From NCBI GenBank assembly GCA_933228675.1, contig OW121741.1, forward strand, positions 74,582,629 through 74,646,628: DNA of 64,000 bases, read 5' to 3'. A program made the position numbers and the translations under genes. The notes under the pieces were generated by a model. It saw only the letters and a program-made list of their open reading frames with translations, was not told the DNA's origin and ran no database searches. The first letter of the stretch is position 1; every line of letters starts with the position of its first letter. Below are positions 12,012-24,700 of this stretch, in pieces. The stretch comes from Stomorhina lunata. Taxonomy: Eukaryota > Arthropoda > Insecta > Diptera > Rhiniidae.

Positions 12012-12802
12012 TTAGTACCTGGTTGATAAGCATTTTGAGGAAAATTTTAAAGTTTATATATATTTTATATTATAAAGTGCTAAAATAAATTTAGAAGAAA
12101 GACATTGTAGAAATATTCAGTTAATTTTGAATTATTTGATTTATTTTGTCCGACCAACACATAGTTTGCATAGTTTAAAGTTTAACTCATTTTGAATAAT
12201 TTTGGAAATTATTCATATCAACAGAAACCTCCGTCGACTCATGCTCAACAACTTTGCTAAAGATAATAGTCTGATCAAATGCACAGTTTACGATTTAATT
12301 CATTTTGAGTAGTTTGCAGTGGCGCCACCTGAAGTTGTTCATAGCATATAAGAAACCTTTGTCTGCTTATTCGTAACAACTTTAATTCACTTTGAGTAAT
12401 TTTCTGTGGCGCCACCTGTCGGACTTTGCTCATTCCAATTCATAAACCTTCTTCGGCTTATCCGTAACAAATTTGCTAAAGATTATAGCATGATTATATG
12501 TACAGCATACGATAAAATTGACTTTGAGTAAATTTCAGAGGCGCCACCTGTCGAAATTTCTTCATACCAACTAAGAAACCTTCGTCGGCTCATGTGCAAC
12601 AACTTTGCTAAAGATTGTAGCATGATTAAATGTACAGATTACGATTAAATTGACTTTGAGTAAGTTTCTGTAGCGCCACCTGTCGGAAATTATTCATACC
12701 AAGTAAAAAGCCTTCGTCGGCTCATGCGCTACAACTTTGCTAAAGATCATAACATGATCAAATGTACAGTTTACGATTTAATTAATTTTTAGTAATTTTC
12801 AA
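12012..12802 (-). mobile_element. Helitron family 2, partial copy with the 3' hairpin deleted
   Basis: On the minus strand it ends CAGGTACTAA followed by T, a proper CTRR terminus at 12012-12015. The 5' half is missing beyond 12802. Compared with the copy at 15206, the block holding the hairpin (about 25 bp from CCGAGCC to TATGA) is absent, and the join falls at a TGA that flanks the block on both sides. Confidence 0.75.
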
Positions 12803-13905
12803 TTTATAGATCATATAAATTGAATAATAAAATGAGTCATAATTGAACTATAAATTGAGATACGATTAAATTATAAAACCGAAGATTATATCATCTTATT
12901 ACACATGATCAGATCATAAAATGAGCCATAAAATGTAGCATAAAGGCCTCGATTGAGTCATATAAAATGCCATAAAATCATAAAAAGTACGAATTATAAA
13001 AATGAAGATGATATAATCATAATCTCCCACGAGTAGGTCATATAATTAGGCACGATTAAATCATAAAAAGAGCTACAATTGGATTATTTAAGACGACACG
13101 ATCAAATAACAAAAGCCATGATTTAATCATAAAACAACTCACGACTATATTATAAAATCTGTCACTTTTCAATCATTAAAGAGGTAGTGAGATCATAAAA
13201 TTATCCAGGACTGGGCTACGATTATATCATATAATAACCCACCATCGGATCACAAAAAAGAGTTACAAAAACGAAAATCAGTTCATATAATTACACACGA
13301 TTAGATCATAAAGTGAGCCACGGTAAACAGATTTTGTCGAATTTTGGAACATCAGTAGACGTATCTATCGGTAGCATAGTGGGCTAAAAAATGTAAAATC
13401 TTTGGGCGCGTATAACTTTCGCCAATTTAGTCCGATCCGAAAAATTTTTAAATTTTCAAATTTCTAATGATCCTAACAACTTGTTTATATTTAGGTATTT
13501 GATCATGTAAAGAGCCACAATTGGTTTTAGTATTTGATCATATAAAGAGCCACGACAAGATTTGGTCTTTGATCATATAAAGAGACAAGATTTTATAATA
13601 TAAAGAGCCACGCTTGGACTTGGTATTTGATCATATAAAACGATACGATTTGATAATATAAAGAGCCGCAATTGGTTTTGGTATTTGATCATGTAAAGAG
13701 ATACGATTGGATTTGGTATCTGATCATATAAAGAGACACAATTGATTTTAGTATTTGATCACATAAAGAGCCACGACAAGGTTAGATATTTGATCATATA
13801 AAGAGACAGGATTTGATAATATAAAAAGCCACGATTGGATTTCGTATTTGATCATATAAAAAGATACGATTTGATAATATAAAATCCTAATATATTGTTT
13901 AAATT
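12803..13905. repeat. CACGATT satellite, segment 2 (ATCATATAAAGAGCCACGATT type)
   Basis: Degenerate tandem phrases gradually become regular towards 13900, where units of about 35 to 60 bp contain TTTGATCATATAAAGAG and CCACGATTGG. A unique patch lies near 13330-13460. There is no coding content. Confidence 0.65.
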
Positions 13906-14113
13906 AAGAGTTTTATTTGAAAAAATTACTAAGTAAAATTAAAAAAAAAATATGTCAATTTTTTGTGGAAGCTTTTTGGCAAAAGTTTTAAATCAATTTT
14001 TAAATTGTGAAAAATTGTTCACCATAGTTATAAGTATATAAAAGTATAAGTATATAAAATTCCCTTTCCATTGATGTATAACATGTCTACCTTATTTTGG
14101 TAGAATAAAGGTA

Positions 14114-14653
14114 GAAACACAATTGGGCCGAACGACTAATTTCGTCCAGCACGACGAATTCGGCTTTAAAAATTCGTCTTCTACATTCGTCCATTGAACA
14201 CATTTGGGACGAATAAACGATGTTAACGCCATTTTTGTTGATTTTTTATTTGCACAAATTGCTCACATTTTTGTAAATATCGCGCATTCACAAGACTTGC
14301 AATTTTTTTTTTTTTATTTTATTCTTTTGTTTTTTTACAAGAAGAATATATTTAATTTATTTTATTTAAAATAAATATTTTTTGTTTACAATTTATAAGG
14401 TGACCATATTTTACAAGAATACATATAATATCTAATATTTTACAACAGAAATAGAAAATACAGCCACTCTAAACCAGTTTAGTTTTCGTTCTTCTGCGTA
14501 TGAAATAGAAATAAACCTATCGCACTATTCGATACGCACGACGAATTTCGTCGTACGCATCTATTGTGAGCACTTTTATATAAAGCCATATGTTCTATTC
14601 CTAACGACGAATATTCGTTCCGAAAAATTGGTCGTTCGTTCCAATTGTGTTTC
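14114..14653. mobile_element. Possible MITE with inverted ends GAAACACAATTGG
   Basis: The left end GAAACACAATTGG..CGAACGAC is mirrored at the right end (GTCGTTCG..CCAATTGTGTTTC). The flanks share GTA on both sides (14111-14113 and 14654-14656), compatible with a 3-bp target duplication but too short to be conclusive. Inner CGACGAATT/AATTCGTCG motifs are also inverted. It is 540 bp and non-coding. Confidence 0.6.
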
Positions 14654-14699
14654 GTACTTAATGCATACACTTGTGTTATATACAAGTTTTATTTTTTAA

Positions 14700-15205
14700 A
14701 ATCGTCAATTAACTACTGTTCGATCACATAAAGTGCCACGGTTGGATCGTGTTATGATCCAGATTGAATCATATGGAATAGCACTATAATAATTGACTTA
14801 TATAAAGAGCAATTTTTAGTTCTTGGGCTATATGTCACGATTGGAAAATAAATCTAAAAATTATTATAACATTAAAGTAATGATTGGATAATAGAACTAA
14901 TAATTATTATATCAAGCGGGAAGACATGAGTTGGTCACAAAATGTCTTACGATTAGACAGTAAAAGTAATTAGTAAGTATTCAAATATAATATCATACTT
15001 ACTAATTATCATATAATAAGAATAATTTAGATCATAAAACATTACTCACGATTGAAATATAAAATGACTAAAAATCAAAACATAAAACGACTCACGAATT
15101 CATTAAATAATGAGCCATAATTGGATATTTTAAATATTTAAAAATCCAAGATAAGATCATAGAATAACCTAGAGTTTTTTTAAACTACGTCTAAGGGTTA
15201 AACAA
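14700..15205. repeat. Degenerate CACGATT satellite, segment 3
   Basis: This contains irregular ATCATATAAAGAGCC, CACGATTGGA and ATAAAATGA phrases. The last 67 bp (15139-15205) are repeated exactly on the far side of the next Helitron. Confidence 0.55.
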
Positions 15206-16953
<1,748 letters not shown>

Positions 16954-17023
16954 TAAAAATCCAAGATAAGATCATAGAATAACCTAGAGTTTTTTTAAAC
17001 TACGTCTAAGGGTTAAACAACTA
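16954..17023. repeat. 70-bp direct duplicate flanking the Helitron
   Basis: The sequence from TAAAAATCCAAG to GGTTAAACAACTA is identical to 15139-15208. The two copies abut opposite ends of the Helitron at 15206-16953. Confidence 0.9.
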
Positions 17024-17291
17024 TATACAACTATAAAAGCAATTTCTTGTTTCTCTAAACACCTCCTTATCTAAAACGCGCACCAACACTTCATTCCTGG
17101 TTATTTTACACACAAATATTGACTTGTAATTTTGCTTTGCCACAAATCTCTGTGGCCACATAATTTCCTTTCTAATTCTCTATCACAGGCAAACATCATG
17201 TTCCTTAGTACCTACTCAAACCACTTATTCGTTTTTTTTTTATTTTCTTTTCTGTTCGTTAAAATTTTCCAATTACTTTCTTGTTACTTAC

Positions 17292-17780
17292 CTCTATGAA
17301 ATAGGAAATTTTTTCGCTTTGCATAACTCCAATTGCCGGCACTGAATTTAAATTCCTGTTCGCTCATATACTCCACCCGATAGCCCAACGTATGCATATT
17401 ATCGTCAACATTTGATGCTTTCACTGAACGTATGTCCAAATCAAAACCATCCGTAAATACGCGTCTCACCTGAAAGAATGTCACTCCAGCCGGTTTCTGG
17501 CCCCTCTTTAGTTTGATAATACGTTCCAGAGTGCCCAACGGATTTGCCACCTTACACTTGTAATCGCCCAAATGTGATGTGTTCAATACGTGTATTTGCA
17601 AAGTTGAACCGTAATCGGCATAAAATAATCGATAGTTTTTTCCAGTTATTGCTTGGCCATCGTGTAGCCAGGTAAACGATGGTGGTGGCTCACCCATGGC
17701 ATCACATGAAATGTTGACACTACCGCCAACGTATGAGTATTGTATCAATGACGTATTGTTGTCAAACCAATGCGGTTTAT
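17292..17780 (-). CDS. Ig/FN3 adhesion gene, exon E (Ig3 and most of the FN3 domain)
   Basis: This is the largest coding exon: 489 bp, acceptor AATTCCAG before 17780, donor AGAG|GTAAGT after 17292, phase 1 at both ends. Residues 1 to about 100 form Ig3. The B-strand Cys is in VNISCDAMGEPPP, the Trp in SFTWLHDGQ and the F-strand Cys in HLGDYKCKVANPLG. The exon then runs directly into an FN3 domain (PAGVTFFQVRRVFTDGF..., then LGYRVEYMSE, then NWSYAKRKNFLFHR). Several N-glycosylation sequons are visible (NTS, NIS, NTS, NWS). An Ig3-FN3 order after two Ig domains fits the short NCAM/Fas2-like proteins rather than Fas2 itself, which has five Ig and two FN3 domains. Codon usage is clearly less AT-rich than the surrounding intron. 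Confidence 0.92.
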
Positions 17781-17989
17781 CTGGAATTTAAAAGAAAATG
17801 AAAGAGAAATGTTTACAAATTTTACTCGTATCATAATTGTAGATTTACAATAACAAATGGAACAAATGTTTTTTAGGTCTTGTTTGAGATGAAGTTACAA
17901 AAGATTTTTTAGTTTATAAAATTGCGTGCATTGTTTTAAATCCAAACTCTTAAGGGTAAAAGACTTTGTTTCGAAATACACTGTTTCCA

Positions 17990-19073
17990 GGTTAGACAAT
18001 ATTATAATATAAAATTTGTCAAGATTGATTTATATTTGGTTTATATATTGGACTACGATTGATTAATACAATAATCCTCTATTATATAAAAAGCCACGAT
18101 TGGCCTATTTATTGCCACACGATTTTGTCAAACAATAATCTGCTATTGGATAATTTAAAAAATCACGATTAGCACACGATTGAGTCAAACAATAATCTGC
18201 AATTGGATGATTCAAAAAGCCACGAGTTGCGTATTATTGAGTCAAACAATAGTCTGTGGTCATATAAAGAGCCACTTTATATTAATACACGATTAAGTAC
18301 TGGATGGTATAAAGAACCACGATTGGATTTGGTTTTTGATTAAATAAAGAGCCACGATTGGATTTGGTTTTTGATCATGTAAAGAGCCACGATTGGATTT
18401 GGTATTTGATCATGTAAAGAGCCACAATTGGTTTTAGTATTTGATCAAAGAGCCACGACAAGATTTGGTCTTTGATCATATAAAAAGATACAAATTGATA
18501 ATACAAAGAGCCTCAATTGGATTTGGTATTTGATCATATAAAGAGATACGATTTGATAATATAAAGAGATACGATTGGATTTGGTATTTGATCATATAAA
18601 GAGCCACGATTAGATAATGTAATGGATCATATTAGGAGCCACGATTAGCACATGTAATGGATTATATAAAGACTTATAATTGATAAAGTAATGGATCATA
18701 TAAAGACTTATAATTCGATAAAGTAATGGATCATATAAAGAGTCACGATTAGGTTATGTGATGGATTATATAAAAAGTCACGATTATATAATGTAATAGA
18801 TCATATTAACAGTCACGATTATATAATATAATGGATCATATAAAGAGCCACGATTAGGTAATGTATTGGGTCAAATAAAGAGTCACGATTAGATAATATA
18901 ATGAATCATTTAAAGAGCCACAATTATACATCAAATAAAGAGCCACAATTACGTAATGTATTGGGTCATATGAAGAACAACTTTTAGACAATGTAAATGC
19001 AATGAATCATATAAGTAGTCACGATCAGGTATTGTAATAGATCATATAAAGAAGTACGCTAAGATAATGTAAT
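17990..19073. repeat. CACGATT satellite, segment 4 (split by the BEL element)
   Basis: These are tandem, diverged copies of ATCATATAAAGAGCCACGATT alternating with TTGGATTTGGTATTTG or TAGATAATGTAATGG. The retrotransposon entered this array at GTAAT (19069-19073), and the array resumes at 26148. Confidence 0.8.
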
Positions 19074-19498
19074 TGTTGCCGCCACTGGCAAAACCGCTTA
19101 AATAATAAGCTTTTTTACTTAGCCTTATTTAAAATTTATCTAATCATTTTTGGAAATGTCAAAATTATCCGTTCGGAGTAAAGGCTTCGCGCGCTAGACA
19201 TAGCTCCTCCATTTTATTTTATTATTTTAAAACTTTGTACTTAGCTGGCTAGCGTGGTGATAAGTCTTCACTCCTTAAGATTTTCTTAACATTTTCTAGT
19301 GGTTTCCATACCAAAAAGTGAGTGTAATTTACTTGTTAAAATAATTCCTTTACTTATTGTTATATGTTTGTGTATTTGTCTAGGAATTTTAATCTAAGAG
19401 AATTAGGTCAATAAATCTATGTTTGGAAATTGATCTGGTGTTCCTTTTATTCAAAATCTAGTGGAAATCATTAGCGAGGCGGATTCCTCACCCCAACA
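19074..19498 (+). repeat. BEL element 5' LTR
   Basis: This 425-bp LTR begins TGTTGCCGCCACTGG and ends CCTCACCCCAACA. It carries an AATAAA at about 19410-19415, a likely polyadenylation signal. No clear TATA box was seen. It matches 25723-26147 throughout by eye. Confidence 0.95.
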
Positions 19499-19603
19499 TT
19501 TTAAAATTCTTTTTGAGTTTTACACGTTTCCTATAAAATCAACAGACGAAGCTGAAGATTCGCCTAGAAGCGCCCTGCATTGCCAATCTCGCAGTAAGTA
19601 CAA

Positions 19604-21577
19604 ATGGAATTAGAAGGCCAACAAAAAATGCCAAACTGTCCCAAGTGTCTTAATCCCCCTGACCAAAATATGATAAGTTGCACAAAATGCCAAAAAACCT
19701 ATCATGTTTCATGCACAAATGCCACATCAGACCAAACATCAGCCCTAACTTTCAAATGTTTTGCTTGTAAGAGCCCTCCGGCAGAATCAGTTAAAAGCAC
19801 CTTAAGTCGCTCTTCCAATAAATCAGCCAGAAGAGTACAATTAGAACTCCAACGACTAGAAGAAGAGCGTACTGTTTCAATGGAATATATTTCCAAAAAG
19901 TATCAAATAATAAACCAACATGAACAGGAGGTCAACAGTGATGCCTCATCCCATCATTCATTTTCTGTTCGCAGCTGGTTAAATGAACTTCCAAACCATT
20001 TTGATTCTGCAGAACAAGTCCAGTCTGATTTACCGGCAGCTCCTGAAAATATAAATAAAAACAAAACAACCAAACAAGCAGCTCAGCTGCCTGAAGACAC
20101 TGTTTATTTAAGCATGCCACCTTATATAAATAATGCATCTAACAATAATAATTCAGGTGGAATTAATATGCCGCAAAAACGTTCATATATTCTGCCGGAC
20201 ATAAGTAACGCTGCTACGATGTCGTCATCTGCACCCGCTGTATCAAGTTTTACTTCGGGACCCGCCACCACTAGTGGCTTTCAATCACGACTGCAGCCTC
20301 ACTATCAATCGGTCCCATTTGAACCTCAAGTTTCAACAACTCACACAACGGCTTGCCACATTCCACCAATAATTTCTAATGTGCATCATTTTAATCCTTG
20401 CCAAAACATGACGGCCCCCATTGGCCATTCAACACAACACACGTTCAATTCCAATGCACCGAACGCAACCACATCAAACAACACTTTAAGTGTACCACCG
20501 AATTTATTTACAGATTATAACCAAAACTTGAGTCAAGGTCAGCTTCAAGCACGTCAATCTTTGCCGAAAGAACTCCCTGCCTTCTCCGGCCAACCAGAAG
20601 AATGGCCCTTGTTTTCGTCCACATTTGAATGGTCCACTAATATCTGTGGATTCACGGAAGCCGAAAACCTCATAAGGTTACAAAAATCACTTACCGGAGA
20701 AGCATTAAAAAAAGTTCAACACGTACTAGTACACCCATCCAATGTCAATTGGGTCATGTCAATTTTGAAGCTTTTGTACGGCCAACCAGAAAATATAGTA
20801 AACTCTATAAAAAATCGAATTAAATTAACACCCCCAGTAGATGAAAATAACTTACCTTCATTTACCACATTTGCAATTAACGTAAAGAGTTTAATTGCAA
20901 CAATTGAAGCTTCCAATTTAAATAATGAAATCAATAATACTTCACTTCTCCAAGAATTAGTACAAAAATTACCACCATCTTTTCAATTACAATGGGGTAC
21001 ACAAAAATTACAGCTGTTAAATCAAAATAAAAATCCTAACATGTATGAATTCTCCAATTGGATTTTTAACATTGGAATTTCTGCTACATGTATAACAGTT
21101 GAAAGCTCTTCCCATGTTAACAGACAAAAGTCCCACACTGTTAGTAACAGCAATAAAAAAGCTTTCGTACATACTCATAATGAAGATCACCGAAAATGTT
21201 TTGTATGTAGCAACAACAATTGCAAATCAATTGCTACTTGTCAAAAATACTTATCTCTTAATCGTGGAGATAAATGGAATATAATAAGAGAACACAAACT
21301 GTGTAGAATTTGTTTGTGTAAACATTTTGGAGAATGCAAGAAAAGAGTACAATGTGGAGTGGAAGGGTGTCAATATTATCATCATTCTTCTTTACACCGA
21401 TATTCTAATGAAGGGACAACAAATAACAACAATCAAGAGCCAAAGATAAACAATCAAAATAGTTTAACCAGAAGTGAAAATATTAATACACATAATTCTA
21501 AAGCTGGCAAAGGCAATGTGGGTGAGCGCGCTTCACATGCATATAAATTCGCTCCTGAGAGTCACACGTATTTGTAA
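19604..21577 (+). CDS. gag: BEL/Pao Gag polyprotein
   Basis: This is the 657-residue structural protein of the retrotransposon, which packages element RNA. An N-terminal PHD-like zinc finger (residues about 12-57, CPKC...CTKCQKTYHVSC...CFACK) is followed by a long Asn/Ser/Thr-rich linker. Then comes a DUF1759-type Gag core (about 320-500, LPKELPAFSGQPEEW...LYGQPENIVNSIKNRI) and a Cys/His-rich zinc region (about 530-595, CFVC...CRICLCKHFGEC...CGVEGCQYYHH). The start ATG follows the LTR by 105 bases. The frame ends at TAA 21575-21577; pol resumes in the same frame about 200 bases later. A donor-like G|GTGAGC lies inside the 3' end of this ORF at 21521/21522. There are no frameshifts, as expected of a young copy. 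Confidence 0.93.
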   Translation: MELEGQQKMPNCPKCLNPPDQNMISCTKCQKTYHVSCTNATSDQTSALTFKCFACKSPPAESVKSTLSRSSNKSARRVQLELQRLEEERTVSMEYISKKYQIINQHEQEVNSDASSHHSFSVRSWLNELPNHFDSAEQVQSDLPAAPENINKNKTTKQAAQLPEDTVYLSMPPYINNASNNNNSGGINMPQKRSYILPDISNAATMSSSAPAVSSFTSGPATTSGFQSRLQPHYQSVPFEPQVSTTHTTACHIPPIISNVHHFNPCQNMTAPIGHSTQHTFNSNAPNATTSNNTLSVPPNLFTDYNQNLSQGQLQARQSLPKELPAFSGQPEEWPLFSSTFEWSTNICGFTEAENLIRLQKSLTGEALKKVQHVLVHPSNVNWVMSILKLLYGQPENIVNSIKNRIKLTPPVDENNLPSFTTFAINVKSLIATIEASNLNNEINNTSLLQELVQKLPPSFQLQWGTQKLQLLNQNKNPNMYEFSNWIFNIGISATCITVESSSHVNRQKSHTVSNSNKKAFVHTHNEDHRKCFVCSNNNCKSIATCQKYLSLNRGDKWNIIREHKLCRICLCKHFGECKKRVQCGVEGCQYYHHSSLHRYSNEGTTNNNNQEPKINNQNSLTRSENINTHNSKAGKGNVGERASHAYKFAPESHTYL

Positions 21578-21785
21578 TTACTCTCAAATCACAAAAAAAC
21601 AAAACAATTTAATCTAAGGAGAACATTCGCATTTAGTTGATCACGAGCATCCAGCCAAGATGGTTGGTATTTGCTTGTTGAAAATTTACTTAAGGGGTGG
21701 GGAGAATGATCGCTTATTTACAAAATTGTTCTCACACACACAGGCTCAAAATGTTTATGTATCTGTGCCTATCTCTGTTCTAAAG
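21522..21785 (+). other. Candidate intron joining gag to pol in frame
   Basis: Gag and pol share a reading frame but are separated by TAA 21575, TGA 21638 and TGA 21707. A donor G|GTGAGC at 21522, paired with either AAAG at 21785 (264 bp) or CACACACAG at 21743 (222 bp), removes all three stops and keeps the frame. The acceptor side is pyrimidine-rich (TGTGCCTATCTCTGTTC). This is a prediction from sequence only; the alternatives are internal initiation or a defective copy. Confidence 0.45.
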
Positions 21786-24700
21786 TGAAAGAAATTTTAT
21801 TTAAAATAATACCAGTGACAGTTCATGGAAAAAATAAAGATATAAAAACCTTCGCATTTATTGACGAAGGTTCCTCCATTAGTTTAATGGATAAAAAATT
21901 AATGGACGAATTAGAAATTTCTGGGACGACTAGCCCCCTATGGCTCAAGTGGACTGGAGGTATTGAAAGATGTGAAAACAGTTCCAAAAAATTAACAATA
22001 CGTATTTCAGGCTACAACAAAAACAAAAAGGTGACGATTAATGTATGTACTGTAAGTAAATTAGATTTACCCACACAGTCTCTGGATTATAAAAAATTGG
22101 CAAACAAATTTCATCATTTAAGAAATTTGCCAATAAAAAGCTATAGTGATGCTGTGCCTAAGATACTTATTGGCCTCAACCATTTCAATTTGGGAATTTC
22201 TACAAATATGAGGCAAGGTGGTCCTCATGAACCTGTAGCAGTAAATACAAAGATTGGATGGATGATTTATGGAGCTATTTCTTCAAACGCAAAACCAAGT
22301 AAGCAATTTAATTACCATATTTGTGAGTGCAGTGAAAGTGATGAAGGGTTAGATGAACTAGTGAAGAGTTTTTATTCCCTGGATAGCTTAGGGATTTGTT
22401 GTAAAGATCCACTAGTTAGTAAAGGTGATGAGCGTGCCCTTAGTCTTTTAAAAAATTACACAAGACAAAGAGAAGACGGACATTTTGAGGTTCCTCTACT
22501 GTGGAAATGTGATATTTTGAGTTTACCCAATAGCTATGATATGGCTCTAAGGCGTCTGCTATGCTTAGAGCGAAAATTATTGCATGATTCTGAACTTCTT
22601 AATATTTTTAAAAATACAATTGAAAAATACACCTCCAAGGGTTATATACGAAAATTAAACCGTAAAGAATTATCGCACAGTGGTGGTAAAGAGTGGTATC
22701 TGCCCATTTTTGCAGTTTTTAACAAAAATAAGCCCGGTAAATCTCGTGTCGTTTGGGATGCTGCGGCTAAATCGAATGGAGTCTCCTTGAACTCGTTTCT
22801 ACTAAAGGGACCTGACCTGCTGTCATCTTTGCCAGCCATTTTATTTTCATTTCGGTTGAAAGCAGTTGCTGTCTGTGGTGACATAGAAGAAATGTTTCAT
22901 CAGATTTTTATTAGGCCTGAAGACAGAGATGTTCAAAGATTTTTATGGCGTGATTGTGACCAATCTAAGCAGCCTGATGTATATGTAATGGACGTAATGA
23001 TTTTCGGAGCTTCGTGTGCTCCTAGCATTTCTCAATATATTAAAAATTTTAATGCCACTCAATATGAAAATAAATACCCTGTGGCTTCAAGGTCAATAAA
23101 AGAAAATCATTATGTTGATGACTTTTTAGAATCGGTTGACACTCCACAAGAGGCTACAGATTTAGTTTCGGAGGTAAAATTTATTCACCAACAATGTGGA
23201 TTTAATATTCGAAATTGGATTTCAAACAATGAGGAGGTGATGAACACAGTGTCCAACATATCTTCTACTAGTGAAAAATGTTTGAACTTTAATGAAGAAA
23301 ACAAAGTAGACAAAGTTCTTGGGGTGTTTTGGGAACACAAAGAAGACGTTATTACGTTTAAAATTGCACCGCGGTTTATAAGCAGTGAGATATTTTGCTG
23401 TAGAAAAATACCAACTAAGCGCGAAATGCTTCGTTTAGTAATGTCCATCTACGACCCCCTTGGTCTTATTGGGAATATTATCATGTATGTTAAAATCCTT
23501 CTTCAAGAAGTATGGCGGTGTAAAACAGATTGGGACGAAGAAATTTCTGATGAGCTTATGGCAAAATGGATACAGTGGGTCTCAATTTTACCAGACATTC
23601 AACAAATTAAAATTCACCGCTGCTATTTAAAATGTTTACTAAATTACGATGGCATCGATGTGCAGCTACATACTTTTGTGGATGCTAGTAAGGACGGATA
23701 TGCCGCTGTGTGCTACTTTCGTCTGGTTAAAAATGAAACAGTATTTTGTTCATTAATAGGTTCTAAAACAAGAGTCGCCCCAATGAAAATAACTTCGGTT
23801 CCACGACTTGAACTTATGGCCGCACTAATAGGTGCTAGGTTTGGAAAATTTATTTGCGATAATCACAAAATCACGATCAAAAATAAATTTTTCTGGTCAG
23901 ATTCTAAAACAGTTTTGAGTTGGCTCAATTCTGATCATAGAAAATATAGTCAATTTGTAGCCTTTCGTGTGACTGAAATTTTAGAACTGAGTTCCATTAA
24001 TGATTGGCGATGGACTCCAACAAAAGAAAATGTCGCAGATGAAGCCACTAAGTGGGCTCGAATCCCCCGGGTTTCTATAACTAGCAGATGGTTCCAGGGA
24101 CCAGAATTTTTATATCATCCCCAAGATGAATGGAAAGGTGCAAAAAATTTCGACGATGCTACACCTGAGGAAATGGTACACAAATCGTTTATAATATCTG
24201 CTAAGGAAAACGTTATAAATGAAAAGAGATTTTCAAGGTGGAATAGGATGCTTCGAGCCACCGCTTATTTTTTCCGCTTCATTGAAAATTGTAGATCGGA
24301 GGCAAAACTAAAAGGCGAGTTAACTCTTGAAGAGCTACGAAAGGCAGAAAACTTTTTAGTCCGGCAAGCTCAGACTGAAAAGTATTCTACAGAAATTGCT
24401 ACTTTAAAATCGAAAACAAATATTCCGAAAAATAGTGAGATTTATACGAAATCACCCTTCATGGACGAATATGGAGTTTTAAGAGTAGATGGCAGAATTG
24501 ATAATGCAAATGTTGCTGAAGAACGAAAACATCCCATCATATTGCCCAAATCAAGCTACATTACAACTTTAATTATACTTTACTACCATTCAAAATATTA
24601 TCATATTAACCACGAAACGGTGATCAACGAGATTCGTCAAAAATATTTGATTTCTAAACTACGTGCTGTTTTTAAATCTATAACTCGAAATTGTCAGTGG

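Noticed and set aside
14479..14685. 68-codon minus-strand ORF
   Set aside because: It spans the end of the inverted-repeat MITE and its flank; no coding signature.
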